The notes under the pieces were generated by a model. The model did no database searches. It saw only the letters and a list, made by a program, of their open reading frames with translations, and was not told the origin of the DNA. Of a DNA stretch of 18,031 nucleotides, positions 1 through 8,240 are shown in pieces. The stretch is from Oscillospiraceae bacterium (GTDB lineage: Bacteria; Bacillota; Clostridia; Oscillospirales; Oscillospiraceae), in contig JAAZCZ010000017.1 of assembly GCA_012513005.1 (NCBI GenBank), forward strand, positions 1 to 18,031, read 5' to 3'. The first letter of the stretch is position 1. Every line of letters begins with the position of its first letter. A program made the translations under genes and the position numbers.

Positions 1-948
1 AATGTCGGCGCTGCTTTAATTGTTAGCCTCGGCTGCGAGGGCACAGATGTTGACAGGGTGATTAAAGAAATCACAAAAACAGGCAAGCCGGTTGAGGTAA
101 TTCGCATACAGGAGGGCGGCGGCATAACCCGCTCAATTGCAGCAGGAATTGCTAAGGCGCAGTATTTAGCAGCTAAAATATCAACACATCGCCGTGAAAA
201 GGTGGACATCAGCAATGCTGTGATGTCAATTAAATGTGGCGGCTCAGACGCCACATCGGGCATGGCATCAAACTGCGTTATCGGCTATGTTGCTGATAAG
301 CTGATTGACGCCGGCGGCACTGTTATTTTCGGTGAAACAACAGAGTTTATCGGAGCTGAGCATATTTTAGCCCGCCGCGCAATAACCCCTGCAGTCGGAG
401 ATAAGATATACGAGATAGTTGCCAATATGGAAAAAAGAGCCAAGTCATTAGGTTGCGATATGCGAAAGGGTCAGCCGACACCAGGCAACATTGCAGGCGG
501 TCTTTCCACCATTGAGGAAAAGTCATTGGGCGCTATTATGAAATCCGGCTCAAAGCCCATACAGGGCGTTTTGGAATACACCGAAATGATAAACGACAAA
601 AAGGGTCTTTGGATAAAGGATACCCCGGGGCGTGAGCCTGAAATACTAACAGGCATGGCATGTACCGGAGCGCAGGTTATGCTCTTTTCAACGGGCAGGG
701 GAGCGCCTCAGGGCTATCCCACAATGCCGGTAATTAAAATCTGCGGCAACAACAACACCTTTGCCCGAATGGACCAGGATATGGACATTAACGCAGGAGT
801 TATTATTAGCGGTGAGTCCACAATAGAAAAAGTCGGCGAGGAGACCTTCGATAAATTTATCCGCGTACTCTCCGGCGAGATGACAAAGAGCGAGGCAATC
901 AAATACTATAACTTTATAGACATCTATATGATGGGTCCCGTTATCTAA
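1..948 (+). CDS. UxaA-family dehydratase, C-terminal part (5' end outside window)
   Basis: The frame is open from base 1 to the TAA at 946-948, giving 315 visible residues. The GTG at 58 is internal, because the in-frame residues before it (NVGAALIVSLGCEGTDVDR) are the conserved start of the C-terminal domain of the altronate/galactarate dehydratase family. Other family features are the Cys/Gly-rich stretch KCGGSDATSGMASN, FGETTEFIGAEH, and a Cys-containing tail segment KICGNNNTF before a predicted metal-site Asp-rich stretch. These enzymes dehydrate sugar acids such as altronate using a metal centre, in the cytosol. In many Clostridia the small SAF-domain subunit is a separate upstream gene, which would lie left of this window. 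The exact substrate (altronate, galactarate or another hydroxy acid) cannot be decided from this part. Family membership is secure; specificity is not. Confidence 0.9.
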   Translation, partial: NVGAALIVSLGCEGTDVDRVIKEITKTGKPVEVIRIQEGGGITRSIAAGIAKAQYLAAKISTHRREKVDISNAVMSIKCGGSDATSGMASNCVIGYVADKLIDAGGTVIFGETTEFIGAEHILARRAITPAVGDKIYEIVANMEKRAKSLGCDMRKGQPTPGNIAGGLSTIEEKSLGAIMKSGSKPIQGVLEYTEMINDKKGLWIKDTPGREPEILTGMACTGAQVMLFSTGRGAPQGYPTMPVIKICGNNNTFARMDQDMDINAGVIISGESTIEKVGEETFDKFIRVLSGEMTKSEAIKYYNFIDIYMMGPVI

Positions 949-976
949 GTATTAAGTTAAGATAATTAAATGATTA

Positions 977-1029
977 CACCCTCGGCAAATTATATATTTG
1001 CCGAGGGTGCGTTTAGATTTATTGTTTTT
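977..1029 (+). terminator. Rho-independent terminator after the UxaA-family gene
   Basis: A perfect 14-bp inverted repeat (977-990 with 996-1009, arms caccctcggcaaat / atttgccgagggtg) encloses a 5-base loop and is followed by a T-rich tract to 1029. It lies between two convergent genes, so it may also stop minus-strand transcripts from the hom operon, although the sequence following it on that strand is less T-rich. Confidence 0.85.
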
Positions 1030-1040
1030 CGTTTTTATTA

Positions 1041-1691
1041 TTATACCAAAACTGTTCTGCCGGAAAGAGCCTCAATATATTCAAGCTCGACTTCCAAGGC
1101 GCTCATACCGCCAAAAAGCATGCCTTTTAAGAGCCTGTCAAAAAGCCGGACATAATAAATAAGTGCATCGGAGATTTGAGCTGCTGACACTTCATCTGCT
1201 GCCCTTATCAGAATGCTGCGGACAAAGCGCCCTTCCTCTGTGCGGTATTCTATCTCCTCGTCTATGAGCGGATATAGGTGCTTATATTCTATATACCTGA
1301 TTAGCGCGAAAAACTGCCCCAAATCAGATAGAAGCTCGGCTGACTGAGTCCTTGTAATAACAGCTATTTCACCTGCCGTGCCGTTTTCAGTGCTATATAG
1401 CCTAAGCTCGTAGCGAACAGACGGACGATATTTGCAGGCAAGATATGTTTTGAGAGCTATAAGGGGAGATGTGCTCTCACAGACGGGAACAAACTCTCTC
1501 GTCTCTGAAAACACATCTATTATGCCCGATTTAATATCTTTTAAATGCTTTTCGGGAGTTTTAACTAAAACGCGGTCTGCCAAAATCTGGTTTATCATGG
1601 CACTTCTGCTTGTGCCGTGATGCTTTGCCAGCAGGTCAACCCTCTCCACAACCGAGTCGCTTAAAACAAGGCTGTATAGCGTCTTTTTCAT
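1041..1691 (-). CDS. Ribbon-helix-helix-like protein of unknown function, last gene of the hom operon
   Basis: 216 residues, not recognised as a named family. Residues about 4-42 (LYSLVLSDSVVERVDLLAKH, then SRSAMINQILADR) have the strand-helix-helix look of a CopG/Arc-type RHH DNA-binding domain. The remaining 170 residues are mixed alpha/beta with no recognisable catalytic motif, and a helical stretch near residues 155-195 could mediate oligomerisation. A clear GAGAGGAG site lies 5 bases before the ATG. It starts 31 bases after aspartate kinase ends, on the same strand, so it is probably the promoter-distal gene of the ACT-hom-aspartate kinase operon. A role in regulating the operon is inference from position and the RHH-like N terminus only. 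Confidence 0.75.
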   Translation of the reverse strand: MKKTLYSLVLSDSVVERVDLLAKHHGTSRSAMINQILADRVLVKTPEKHLKDIKSGIIDVFSETREFVPVCESTSPLIALKTYLACKYRPSVRYELRLYSTENGTAGEIAVITRTQSAELLSDLGQFFALIRYIEYKHLYPLIDEEIEYRTEEGRFVRSILIRAADEVSAAQISDALIYYVRLFDRLLKGMLFGGMSALEVELEYIEALSGRTVLV

Positions 1692-1722
1692 TACGACTCC
1701 TCTCTTGGCCTTTTATTTTAAA

Positions 1723-2928
1723 TCAGCCAAAGAATTTGTTGTGAATTGCCTGAACGGCGAGGTCTGCAAGGCTTCTCTCGATTAAAACAGAGACCTTGAT
1801 TTCCGAGGTGGATATCATCTGAATATTTATTTTAGCATCATAAAGAGCCTCGAACATTAAGGCTGCTATTCCGGAGGCTGTCATCATGCCGGCGCCTACA
1901 ATACTGACCTTAGACACGTTTTTATCCACACTTATGTGGTCAAAGCCGATAGCCTCGCCCAGCTCAGCCAATACCTCGGCAGCATTTTCAGCATCATCAA
2001 GCGGAACTGTGAAGGATATGTCGTTTGTGCCATCCTTTCCGTAGGATTGGAGTATAATGTCTACATTTATTTTTGACCTTGCCATGGTGTTAAACACCCT
2101 AAACGCAATGCCCGGCTCATCAGGCACACCGACAACCGCGATTCTTGCAACATCATTGTCTTTTGCGATTCCGCTAATCTTCATTTCTTCCACTTTTCTG
2201 CAAACCTCCTTGACTTTTGTGCCCGATTTCCGCTCGCGGCTCGAGAGCACCTCCAATATTACCCCATAACGCTTGGCAAGCTCGACAGAGCGGTTCATCA
2301 AAACCTGCGCGCCGAGGCTAGCCAGCTCCAACATCTCGTCGTATGTGATTTCATTTAGTTTAATAGCGTTCGTTACACGGTTGGGGTCTGCCGTGTAAAC
2401 TCCGTCAACATCTGTGTATATCTGACATTTATCGGCGTGCAAAACTGCCGCCAAGGCAACGGCGGTAGCATCTGAGCCGCCTCTGCCGAGTGTTGTTATA
2501 TCCTCGTTGCGGTCGTAGCCTTGAAACCCTGCTGCAATCACTATACGCCTTTTATCCAGCTCCAAGCGCAGCCTTTGGGTGTCTACTCTCATAATCCGCG
2601 CCATACCGTAGCTGGTGTTTGTTAAGACCCCGATTTGTCTGCCTGTTAGAGACACGACGGGCAGCCCCATTTCCTCCAAGGTCATTGCCATAAGGGCCAC
2701 AGCCTGCTGCTCGCCTGTGGAAAGCAGCACATCAAGCTCACGCCTCGAGGGCTTTTTATTTAGCTCATGTGCCTTTTTTAGAAGATCGTCTGTGGTGTCG
2801 CCCTGAGCGGACAATACTGCCACAATATCGTGACCTTCTATGTAAGCATCAGCTATTATTCCTGCAACATGGCGCATCCTCTCGGCATTTGCAAGGGAGG
2901 AGCCGCCAAATTTTTGAACTATCAGCAT
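1723..2928 (-). CDS. lysC: Aspartate kinase, monofunctional with two ACT domains
   Basis: Phosphorylates L-aspartate with ATP, the first step to lysine, threonine and methionine. The 401-residue length fits the monofunctional class. The N-terminal amino-acid kinase domain has the KFGGSS motif at residues 6-11, the nucleotide/substrate segment TTLGRGGSDATAVALA, and DVDGVYTADPNR. The C-terminal part (about residues 255-401) carries paired ACT domains, with VGVPDEPGIAFRVFNTMA and SIVGAGMMTASGIAALMFEA. These ACT domains are the usual sites of feedback inhibition by lysine and/or threonine; the effector cannot be read here. The ATG at 2928 is preceded by a modest AAAGGCGG site. The 42-base gap to hom contains a TATAAT-like box on this strand (2967-2962), so a weak internal promoter is possible. 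It is otherwise co-transcribed with hom. Confidence 0.95.
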   Translation of the reverse strand: MLIVQKFGGSSLANAERMRHVAGIIADAYIEGHDIVAVLSAQGDTTDDLLKKAHELNKKPSRRELDVLLSTGEQQAVALMAMTLEEMGLPVVSLTGRQIGVLTNTSYGMARIMRVDTQRLRLELDKRRIVIAAGFQGYDRNEDITTLGRGGSDATAVALAAVLHADKCQIYTDVDGVYTADPNRVTNAIKLNEITYDEMLELASLGAQVLMNRSVELAKRYGVILEVLSSRERKSGTKVKEVCRKVEEMKISGIAKDNDVARIAVVGVPDEPGIAFRVFNTMARSKINVDIILQSYGKDGTNDISFTVPLDDAENAAEVLAELGEAIGFDHISVDKNVSKVSIVGAGMMTASGIAALMFEALYDAKINIQMISTSEIKVSVLIERSLADLAVQAIHNKFFG

Positions 2929-2970
2929 ATTATACTTTTACCGCCTTTAATCTGTGCATTAATTATACAA

Positions 2971-4161
2971 CTAATCGAGGACTCTGTATATTGAAATAAG
3001 AGAAATTTCAGAAAGTCTGCTGCGAAGCTCTTTTTCGCTTGTGTATGCCGTGAGCAGGGCAAAATCGCCGCTTCTACTGTGAACTACAGTGGCATCAGGC
3101 AAAATTGCCTGCAAAGAGGAAAGTTCAGCCTCTGCCCTTATCATAAAGCGGCAGGAAAGCTCCTCGGGGTCTGTGACATAGCCCGGCTCAGACGGCCAGT
3201 AGCCCATATAGGTCCCGCCGCGAACAGCGTCTATAATATCGGCAGTGACTGCTGAGGCTGTCGGCAGTGCGCCTGCCCCCGGACCTGTTAATAGCACCTC
3301 GCCCACAGCATCGCCCTTTATTCTGACCGCGTTTTGCACGCCGTCAACCGAGGAGAGGGGATTTGACCTTGAAATAAGTGTGGGGGCAACAAATGCAGTC
3401 ACAGAGTTTGGACCCGTTCTCATTGCCTGACCGAGCAGCTTTATTCTGTAACCAAGCTCTCTTGCAAGCTCTATATCGACTTTGCTTATCTTATCTATGC
3501 CGAGGGTGCGAACATCCTTTGGCTTTACCTCCTTGCCGAAGCAGAGATCTGCCAAAATACAGATTTTTCTACCGGCGTCTATGCCCATAACATCGGCAGT
3601 GGGGTCAGCTTCCGCAAAGCCCTTTGCCTGCGCCTCAGATAAGGCATCATTAAAGCTCTTACCGTGGCGTATCATCTCGGTTAGTATGTAGTTTGTTGTG
3701 CCGTTTAATATGCCCACTACGGAAGAAATCTCATTTGCAGCTAAGCACCTGCAAATCGGTCTTAAAACCGGAATACCGCCTGCAACCGCAGCTTCAAACA
3801 TGAAGCTTAAATTCATTTTCTCGGCAATATCGCAAAGCTCGCGCCCATGCTCGGCAACAAGCTCTTTGTTAGATGTAACAACACTCTTGCCCGCAAGCAG
3901 TGAACGCTTAACATAGTCATAGGCAGGAGTAATGCCGCCCATGCACTCAGCTATAACACTGACCTCGGGGTCATTTATAATATCCTCAAAGCTGTAGCGC
4001 AGCAGATCTGCTGCGGGATGCTCCGGGCGGGGGCGCCTGCAAAGAATGTGGGAAACCTCAATTTCGCAGCCTGCCCGCTTTGCAATAACGCCTCTATTTT
4101 TATTTAATACTTCAAAAACGCCGCCGCCTACTACGCCGGCACCTAATATTGCTATCTTCAA
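2971..4161 (-). CDS. hom: Homoserine dehydrogenase
   Basis: Reduces aspartate-4-semialdehyde to homoserine with NAD(P)H, the branch point to threonine and methionine. The 396 residues begin with a Rossmann motif (ILGAGVVGGGVFEVL). The family signature GILNGTTNYILTEM follows, then the catalytic segment GFAEADPTADVMGIDAGRK. A short C-terminal ACT-like domain from about residue 320 ends the protein. It is slightly shorter than many Gram-positive homologues, mainly in the ACT region. The start is TTG (4161-4159), supported by GGGAG on the minus strand 7 bases upstream, and the family's N-terminal MKIAILGAG begins exactly there. The site overlaps the end of the upstream ACT-protein gene, only 12 bases away, so the two are likely translationally linked. 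Confidence 0.95.
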   Translation of the reverse strand: MKIAILGAGVVGGGVFEVLNKNRGVIAKRAGCEIEVSHILCRRPRPEHPAADLLRYSFEDIINDPEVSVIAECMGGITPAYDYVKRSLLAGKSVVTSNKELVAEHGRELCDIAEKMNLSFMFEAAVAGGIPVLRPICRCLAANEISSVVGILNGTTNYILTEMIRHGKSFNDALSEAQAKGFAEADPTADVMGIDAGRKICILADLCFGKEVKPKDVRTLGIDKISKVDIELARELGYRIKLLGQAMRTGPNSVTAFVAPTLISRSNPLSSVDGVQNAVRIKGDAVGEVLLTGPGAGALPTASAVTADIIDAVRGGTYMGYWPSEPGYVTDPEELSCRFMIRAEAELSSLQAILPDATVVHSRSGDFALLTAYTSEKELRSRLSEISLISIYRVLD

Positions 4162-4173
4162 ACTGCAGCTCCC

Positions 4174-4620
4174 TTACTTAGAAAGTACATCAAAACTGAT
4201 TACGCCCGGCAGCGTGCGGGCTTTTTCTATAAATGCCTCAATCTGCGACAATATAGCCTCTGTTTCCAGTGAGACAGTGAGCAGAGCCACCCCGTTTGTG
4301 GGCAGAGACTGGTTTATTGTGAGTATGGATGCGCCCGTTGACGCAATGAGCGCGAGCAGAGCGGAGAGCGTGCCCTTTTTGTCTAAGAGCATGGCGTTAA
4401 AAGTCACAATTTTGCTGCCCTGCATATCTCTGAACAGTGAGACTAAATCCTTGTATTTGTAAAAGGCAGAGCGGCTTATTCCCACAGCCAAAACAGCCTC
4501 GGAAACAGTCTTAACGCGGCGTGCGGCAAGCAGCTCCTTAGCTTCAATAACCTTTTTATAGACCTCGGGCACAGCCGATGACTCAACCAGATAGTATTCG
4601 ACACGGTTTTTCTTTTTCAT
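4174..4620 (-). CDS. ACT-domain protein of the PheB/UPF0735 type
   Basis: 148 residues from the chosen ATG at 4620. A GGAG lies 6 bases before it, and the encoded MKKKNRVEYYLVESSAVPEV matches the usual start of this family. An in-frame ATG 12 bases earlier (4632) has only a weaker AGGA and would add four residues. The N-terminal part (residues 37-58, VKTVSEAVLAVGISRSAFYK) looks like a helix-turn-helix-type segment, and residues about 71-145 form an ACT domain for binding a small ligand. Such proteins sit next to hom or pheA genes in Bacillota and are thought to act in amino-acid-responsive control. This one is the first gene of the operon with hom and aspartate kinase. The ligand (threonine, phenylalanine or other) is unknown. 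Confidence 0.85.
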   Translation of the reverse strand: MKKKNRVEYYLVESSAVPEVYKKVIEAKELLAARRVKTVSEAVLAVGISRSAFYKYKDLVSLFRDMQGSKIVTFNAMLLDKKGTLSALLALIASTGASILTINQSLPTNGVALLTVSLETEAILSQIEAFIEKARTLPGVISFDVLSK

Positions 4621-4692
4621 ACCATACTCCATTTAATAATATCCTGTGTTTGTCTGCATTAGATGGGCAGATGTTCTTTTATAGACTACATA

Positions 4693-4721
4693 TTTATAAC
4701 ACAGAAATGTAGCTATTTCAA
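4693..4721 (-). promoter_or_regulatory. Predicted promoter of the ACT-hom-aspartate kinase operon
   Basis: On the minus strand, TTGAAA (4721-4716) and TATAAA (4698-4693) are separated by exactly 17 bases, a good sigma-A match, about 70 bases before the start at 4620. A second TATAAA lies a little further downstream. There is no recognisable T-box or long leader hairpin between it and the gene. Confidence 0.6.
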
Positions 4722-4729
4722 TAAATAGC
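4712..4729. repeat. Inverted repeat overlapping the hom-operon -35 box
   Basis: A perfect 7-bp inverted repeat (gctattt / aaatagc) with a 4-base centre lies directly over the minus-strand -35 element. The position suits a repressor operator, but the sequence is A+T-rich and such repeats can arise by chance. Confidence 0.35.
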
Positions 4730-4849
4730 CCTCGATTTATTAAATATCGTGCTGTTTTTATTATTTTATGTCCCAAAAAACGAATATTTCGTCAAATTGC
4801 ACCGAAAATAAAAAGCCAGCATATTTTGCCGCGGCTTAAGCCTTTCACC

Positions 4850-4878
4850 TTGTACCTGATTATTAGGTCTGATATAAT
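4850..4878 (+). promoter_or_regulatory. Predicted promoter of the Nudix-deaminase-dipeptidase operon
   Basis: TTGTAC (4850-4855), 17 bases, then a perfect TATAAT (4873-4878) preceded by TGA, giving an extended -10. It lies 44 bases before the TTG start at 4922. The rest of the 301-base divergent region (4621-4921) holds A+T-rich sequence and short palindromes (for example 4780-4792) but no gene. Confidence 0.7.
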
Positions 4879-4921
4879 GATTAATTATAATAAATGTGAT
4901 TAGTATAATAAGGAGAGAGCC

Positions 4922-5524
4922 TTGGAATTTATAGATATAGTAAATAAGGGCGGAGGCAAGTTTTTATCCCGCTATGATGTGAATTATAAAGACGGCGAAA
5001 TACTAAGAACCTACGAGATGTTCTCAAGAGACCCGGAGCTACTTGACTTTGAGAGCCTGCAAAACCCCAGAACAGATGCAGTTATAATAATAGCTGTAAA
5101 CAAGGAAAGAGACAGGCTTCTTTTATTGCGGGAATTTCGCATGGAGCTTGGAAAAACAATCTACGGTCTGCCCGCGGGGCTAATTGACCCGGGTGAGAGC
5201 TTCTATGACACAGCCAAAAGAGAGCTTTTTGAGGAGACGGGAGTAAGGCTTTCTCGGATAATAGACATACTCCCGCCCAGCTACTGCGCTGTGGGGCTAT
5301 CTAACGAGCAGTGTGTCTGTGTGTTTTGTGAGGCAGAGGGAGAGCCATATCCCGCAGGCACCGGTGGTGAGGAGATAGACGCCAAATGGTTTAGTAAAGA
5401 GGAACTAAAAGAGCTGCTTCGCAGCAGCCCATTTGGTTCATGGGCGCAAGCCTACTCGTTTATGTGGGTACACGGTATGGATTTTTATAATGATGATATT
5501 TATAACAAGGAGAAAAATAGATGA
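4922..5524 (+). CDS. Nudix hydrolase, ADP-ribose pyrophosphatase type
   Basis: Probably splits ADP-ribose or related nucleotide sugars into AMP and sugar phosphate, in the cytosol. The 200 residues contain a complete Nudix box at about residues 86-108: G-x5-E-x7-REL-x-EE-x-G-V, all metal-binding Glu residues present. The preceding LPAGLIDPGE and the N-terminal beta domain are typical of the ADP-ribose/NUDT5-like group. The start is TTG at 4922, with AAGGAG 6 bases upstream; no ATG lies near. The TGA stop overlaps the next gene's ATG in an ATGA junction, implying translational coupling to the MTA/SAH deaminase. Substrate assignment is by family resemblance only. Confidence 0.88.
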   Translation: MEFIDIVNKGGGKFLSRYDVNYKDGEILRTYEMFSRDPELLDFESLQNPRTDAVIIIAVNKERDRLLLLREFRMELGKTIYGLPAGLIDPGESFYDTAKRELFEETGVRLSRIIDILPPSYCAVGLSNEQCVCVFCEAEGEPYPAGTGGEEIDAKWFSKEELKELLRSSPFGSWAQAYSFMWVHGMDFYNDDIYNKEKNR

Positions 5525-6774
5525 TACGCTTTTATAACGGCAGAGTACTTAAATTTGCAGGTGACTATAGTGTAAGTCCGGACGAGGTCTGGACAGACGG
5601 CGGGGTAATAGCATATGTCGGACCCAAAAGGCAGGATGCCCCCAAATTTGAAAGAGAAATTGACCTTAGGGGAGATATACTGCTTCCCGGCATAAAAAAT
5701 GCCCACACGCACTCGGCAATGACAGCTTTGCGTTCCTTTGCAGATGACCTGCCGCTAAAAAACTGGCTTTTCGACAAGGTTTTTCCCATTGAGGCAAAGC
5801 TCACGCCTGATCATGTCTACGCATTTTCAAAGCTTGCGATTTTAGAATATTTATCAAGCGGCAGCACCGCAATCTTTGACATGTATATGCATGTGGATGC
5901 CTTTGCCGCAGCTGTCTCAGACTGCGGGTTTAAGGCTGTTATCTGCGGAGCTTCTGATGATTTAAATCTCCAGAAGGATCTTTATACAAAATATAATAAT
6001 AAGTCAGCGAACCTGAGCTACCGCTTCGGTTTCCACGCCGAGTACACAGCAGAAAAAAGCTATTTAGAGGAGCTCTCAGCTTTGGCAAAATCGTATAATG
6101 CTCCTGTCAGCACCCACTGCTCGGAGACAAAAAACGAGGTAGATGGCTGCATAGAAAAATACGGCATGACCCCGCCCGCGCTTTTTGAAAATCTCGGGCT
6201 CCTTGATAACGGCGGAACACTTTTTCACTGTGTGCATGTAAATGAAAACGACATTGAGATACTAAAGCGAAGAGGAGCATACGCCGTTACCTGCCCGGCT
6301 TCAAACGCGAAGCTTGCAAGCGGCATTGCCCCCATTTCGGATATATTAAAAAGCGGAGTTAATCTTGCAATAGGCACAGACGGACCTGCATCAAATAACG
6401 CTCTTTCAATGTTCAGAGAGATGTATCTCTGCGCTGTCTTGGCAAAAATAAAGGAAAATGACGCAGCTGCAATTCCTGCCGAAACACTACTAAAAGCGGC
6501 AGTGCAGGGCGGGCGTGCCATGGGGCTTAATAACTGCGAGAGCATAAAAGAAAATAGCCGCGCCGACCTCTGCGTAATATCTATAGAAAAGCCGAATATG
6601 AGACCCCTGCATGATGTCTATAAGAACATTGTGTACAGCGCAGACTGCACGAATGTGCGCCTTACTATGGTTGAGGGCAAAATACTCTATGAAAACGGGA
6701 ACTATTATATAGGTGAAGACCCCGAGGATATCTACAAAAGGGCAGAACAGCTGTTCCCCGACTTAGTGCAATAG
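5521..6774 (+). CDS. mtaD: Amidohydrolase, 5-methylthioadenosine/S-adenosylhomocysteine deaminase-like (MtaD)
   Basis: Predicted to deaminate methylthioadenosine or S-adenosylhomocysteine to the inosyl forms, a salvage route for SAM by-products. The 417 residues show the full metal site of the cytosine/MTA deaminase branch: HTH at residues 62-64, STHCSET with H199 and E202, HCVHV with H236, and IGTDGPA with D287. FGFHAEYTAE and CPASNAKLASGIAPI are also typical. The start is set by AAGGAG 8 bases before the ATG and the four-base overlap with the Nudix gene. Related family members act on other purines or on chlorinated triazines, so the substrate is likely but not proven. Confidence 0.85.
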   Translation: MIRFYNGRVLKFAGDYSVSPDEVWTDGGVIAYVGPKRQDAPKFEREIDLRGDILLPGIKNAHTHSAMTALRSFADDLPLKNWLFDKVFPIEAKLTPDHVYAFSKLAILEYLSSGSTAIFDMYMHVDAFAAAVSDCGFKAVICGASDDLNLQKDLYTKYNNKSANLSYRFGFHAEYTAEKSYLEELSALAKSYNAPVSTHCSETKNEVDGCIEKYGMTPPALFENLGLLDNGGTLFHCVHVNENDIEILKRRGAYAVTCPASNAKLASGIAPISDILKSGVNLAIGTDGPASNNALSMFREMYLCAVLAKIKENDAAAIPAETLLKAAVQGGRAMGLNNCESIKENSRADLCVISIEKPNMRPLHDVYKNIVYSADCTNVRLTMVEGKILYENGNYYIGEDPEDIYKRAEQLFPDLVQ

Positions 6775-6792
6775 ATCTTGACGGAGGTTAGC

Positions 6793-8199
6793 ATGGATTT
6801 AGTAAACAGAATATCAGACTGGGTAGATGCACATGAAAACGAGCTTATAGAGGATATTAAAAGAAGCGTCAGAATAAAAAGCGTGAGGGGCGAAGCGGAG
6901 GAAGGCGCGCCCTTCGGCAGAGGTCCGAGGCAGGCACTTTCTGATTTTCTCGTTAGATGCGAGGATTTTGGATTTGCAACGGGTGTAGTTGCCGACTGCG
7001 TGGGCACAGCGGATATTAAGTCAGACAAACCTGCGAAATTAGATATTTTAGTCCACCTAGATGTAGTTCCGGCAGATGAAGGCTGGGAATCTGACCCGTA
7101 CCTGCCCGAAGTGCGTGACGGTATGCTATATGGCAGAGGCACAGATGACGACAAGGGACCTGCCGTAATGGCACTTTATGCCATGCGCTGCATAAGCGAG
7201 CTGGGACTTAGCATAAACGGCAACTGTAGGCTCATTTTAGGCACGGATGAGGAGTCCGGAATGGGGGACTTACCGCACTATTATAATAAATATAAGCCTG
7301 CACCCTGCACATTCTCACCCGATGCCGGCTTTCCTGTATTTAATGTAGAAAAGGGCTCATACAGACCGACAGCTATAAAGACAGTAAGTGAAAAAAGAGA
7401 AGAATCCGATATACTTTGGCTAAAAGGCGGTCACACACTCAATATAGTGCCGGAGCTTGCAGAAGCGGAGATATCCGGCATCTCTGCCCACGCAGCTGAA
7501 CTATATCTCAAAAAGGCAGCGGCGGACTTGGGGCTCGGGCTTGAAGCATATAACACAGAAAATGGAGCTGTAATTCAGGTATTGGGCAAAAGTGCGCATG
7601 CCTCACTGCCGGAGCAGGGCAATAACGCTGTTACCGGGCTTTTGCAGCTTATAAAGCTTCTGCCTCTTGATACTGCTCTGACTGCAGAAGTTTCAAAAAT
7701 ATCTAAGGTGTTTCCGCACGGGGATAACTACGGCGTAAACTTAGGCATAGCAAACGAGGACGATTTATCAGGAAAGCTCACACTTGTGCTTTCCGTAATT
7801 GATATTAAAGATGACAAAATAGTGTTTAAGTTCGATAGCCGTGTGCCACTCTCCTCAAATGAGGAAAACTGCAAAGAGCTGACGGAAAAGCGTCTTGGGG
7901 AACTCGGCTACACTGTAAAAGGCGAGCAGGAAAAGGGGCATCACACGAGCGCAGACTCAGATTTTGTTAAGACCTTGCTTACCTGCTACGAAACATACTC
8001 CGGAAACAAAGGTGAGTGCCTCTCTATGGGCGGAGGCACATATGTCCACGGAATTCCGGGCGCCGTTGCTTTTGGGGCAACTTTCCCGGGCTTTGAAGCT
8101 AACATGCACGGCATAGACGAAAAAATAAGTGTTAAAGACGCGCTTTCTGCAACAAAGATTTTTGCTCTGGCTATTGCAAGAATCTGCTGCGGAGATTAG
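6793..8199 (+). CDS. pepV: M20-family metallodipeptidase, PepV/Sapep type
   Basis: Predicted zinc- or manganese-dependent cytosolic dipeptidase that recycles dipeptides from uptake or wall turnover. It has 468 residues from the ATG at 6793, which has GGAGG 5 bases upstream; a TTG at 6778 lies upstream of that site and is not the start. The di-metal site reads LVHLDVVPA (H88, D90), GRGTDDDKGP (D119), GTDEESG (catalytic E153, metal E154) and D177 in FSPDAGF. The C-terminal metal His lies in the segment FEANMHGIDE. The lid-domain insertion between the metal-binding segments and the overall length match PepV. It follows the deaminase gene by 18 bases in the same operon. Confidence 0.9.
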   Translation: MDLVNRISDWVDAHENELIEDIKRSVRIKSVRGEAEEGAPFGRGPRQALSDFLVRCEDFGFATGVVADCVGTADIKSDKPAKLDILVHLDVVPADEGWESDPYLPEVRDGMLYGRGTDDDKGPAVMALYAMRCISELGLSINGNCRLILGTDEESGMGDLPHYYNKYKPAPCTFSPDAGFPVFNVEKGSYRPTAIKTVSEKREESDILWLKGGHTLNIVPELAEAEISGISAHAAELYLKKAAADLGLGLEAYNTENGAVIQVLGKSAHASLPEQGNNAVTGLLQLIKLLPLDTALTAEVSKISKVFPHGDNYGVNLGIANEDDLSGKLTLVLSVIDIKDDKIVFKFDSRVPLSSNEENCKELTEKRLGELGYTVKGEQEKGHHTSADSDFVKTLLTCYETYSGNKGECLSMGGGTYVHGIPGAVAFGATFPGFEANMHGIDEKISVKDALSATKIFALAIARICCGD

Positions 8200-8202
8200 A
8201 AT
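8174..8202 (+). promoter_or_regulatory. Possible promoter for the DUF308 gene
   Basis: TTGCAA (8174-8179), 17 bases, then TAGAAT (8197-8202), overlapping the last codons of the dipeptidase gene and about 38 bases before the next start. It could give the membrane protein and cupin separate expression, although read-through from upstream is also likely. Confidence 0.4.
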
Positions 8203-8240
8203 GATAACAATATAGAAAAACTATCAGGGAGGGCAAGCAA

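Noticed and set aside
58..60. GTG as the start of the first gene
   Set aside because: The frame is open to base 1 and the residues before the GTG are conserved family sequence, so the gene is partial, not short.
4621..4692. T-box or riboswitch leader for the hom operon
   Set aside because: The distance from the predicted promoter to the start is only about 70 bases, with no T-box motif or terminator hairpin.
6778..6792. TTG start five codons upstream for the dipeptidase
   Set aside because: The GGAGG at 6783-6787 lies between this TTG and the ATG at 6793, so it serves the ATG.
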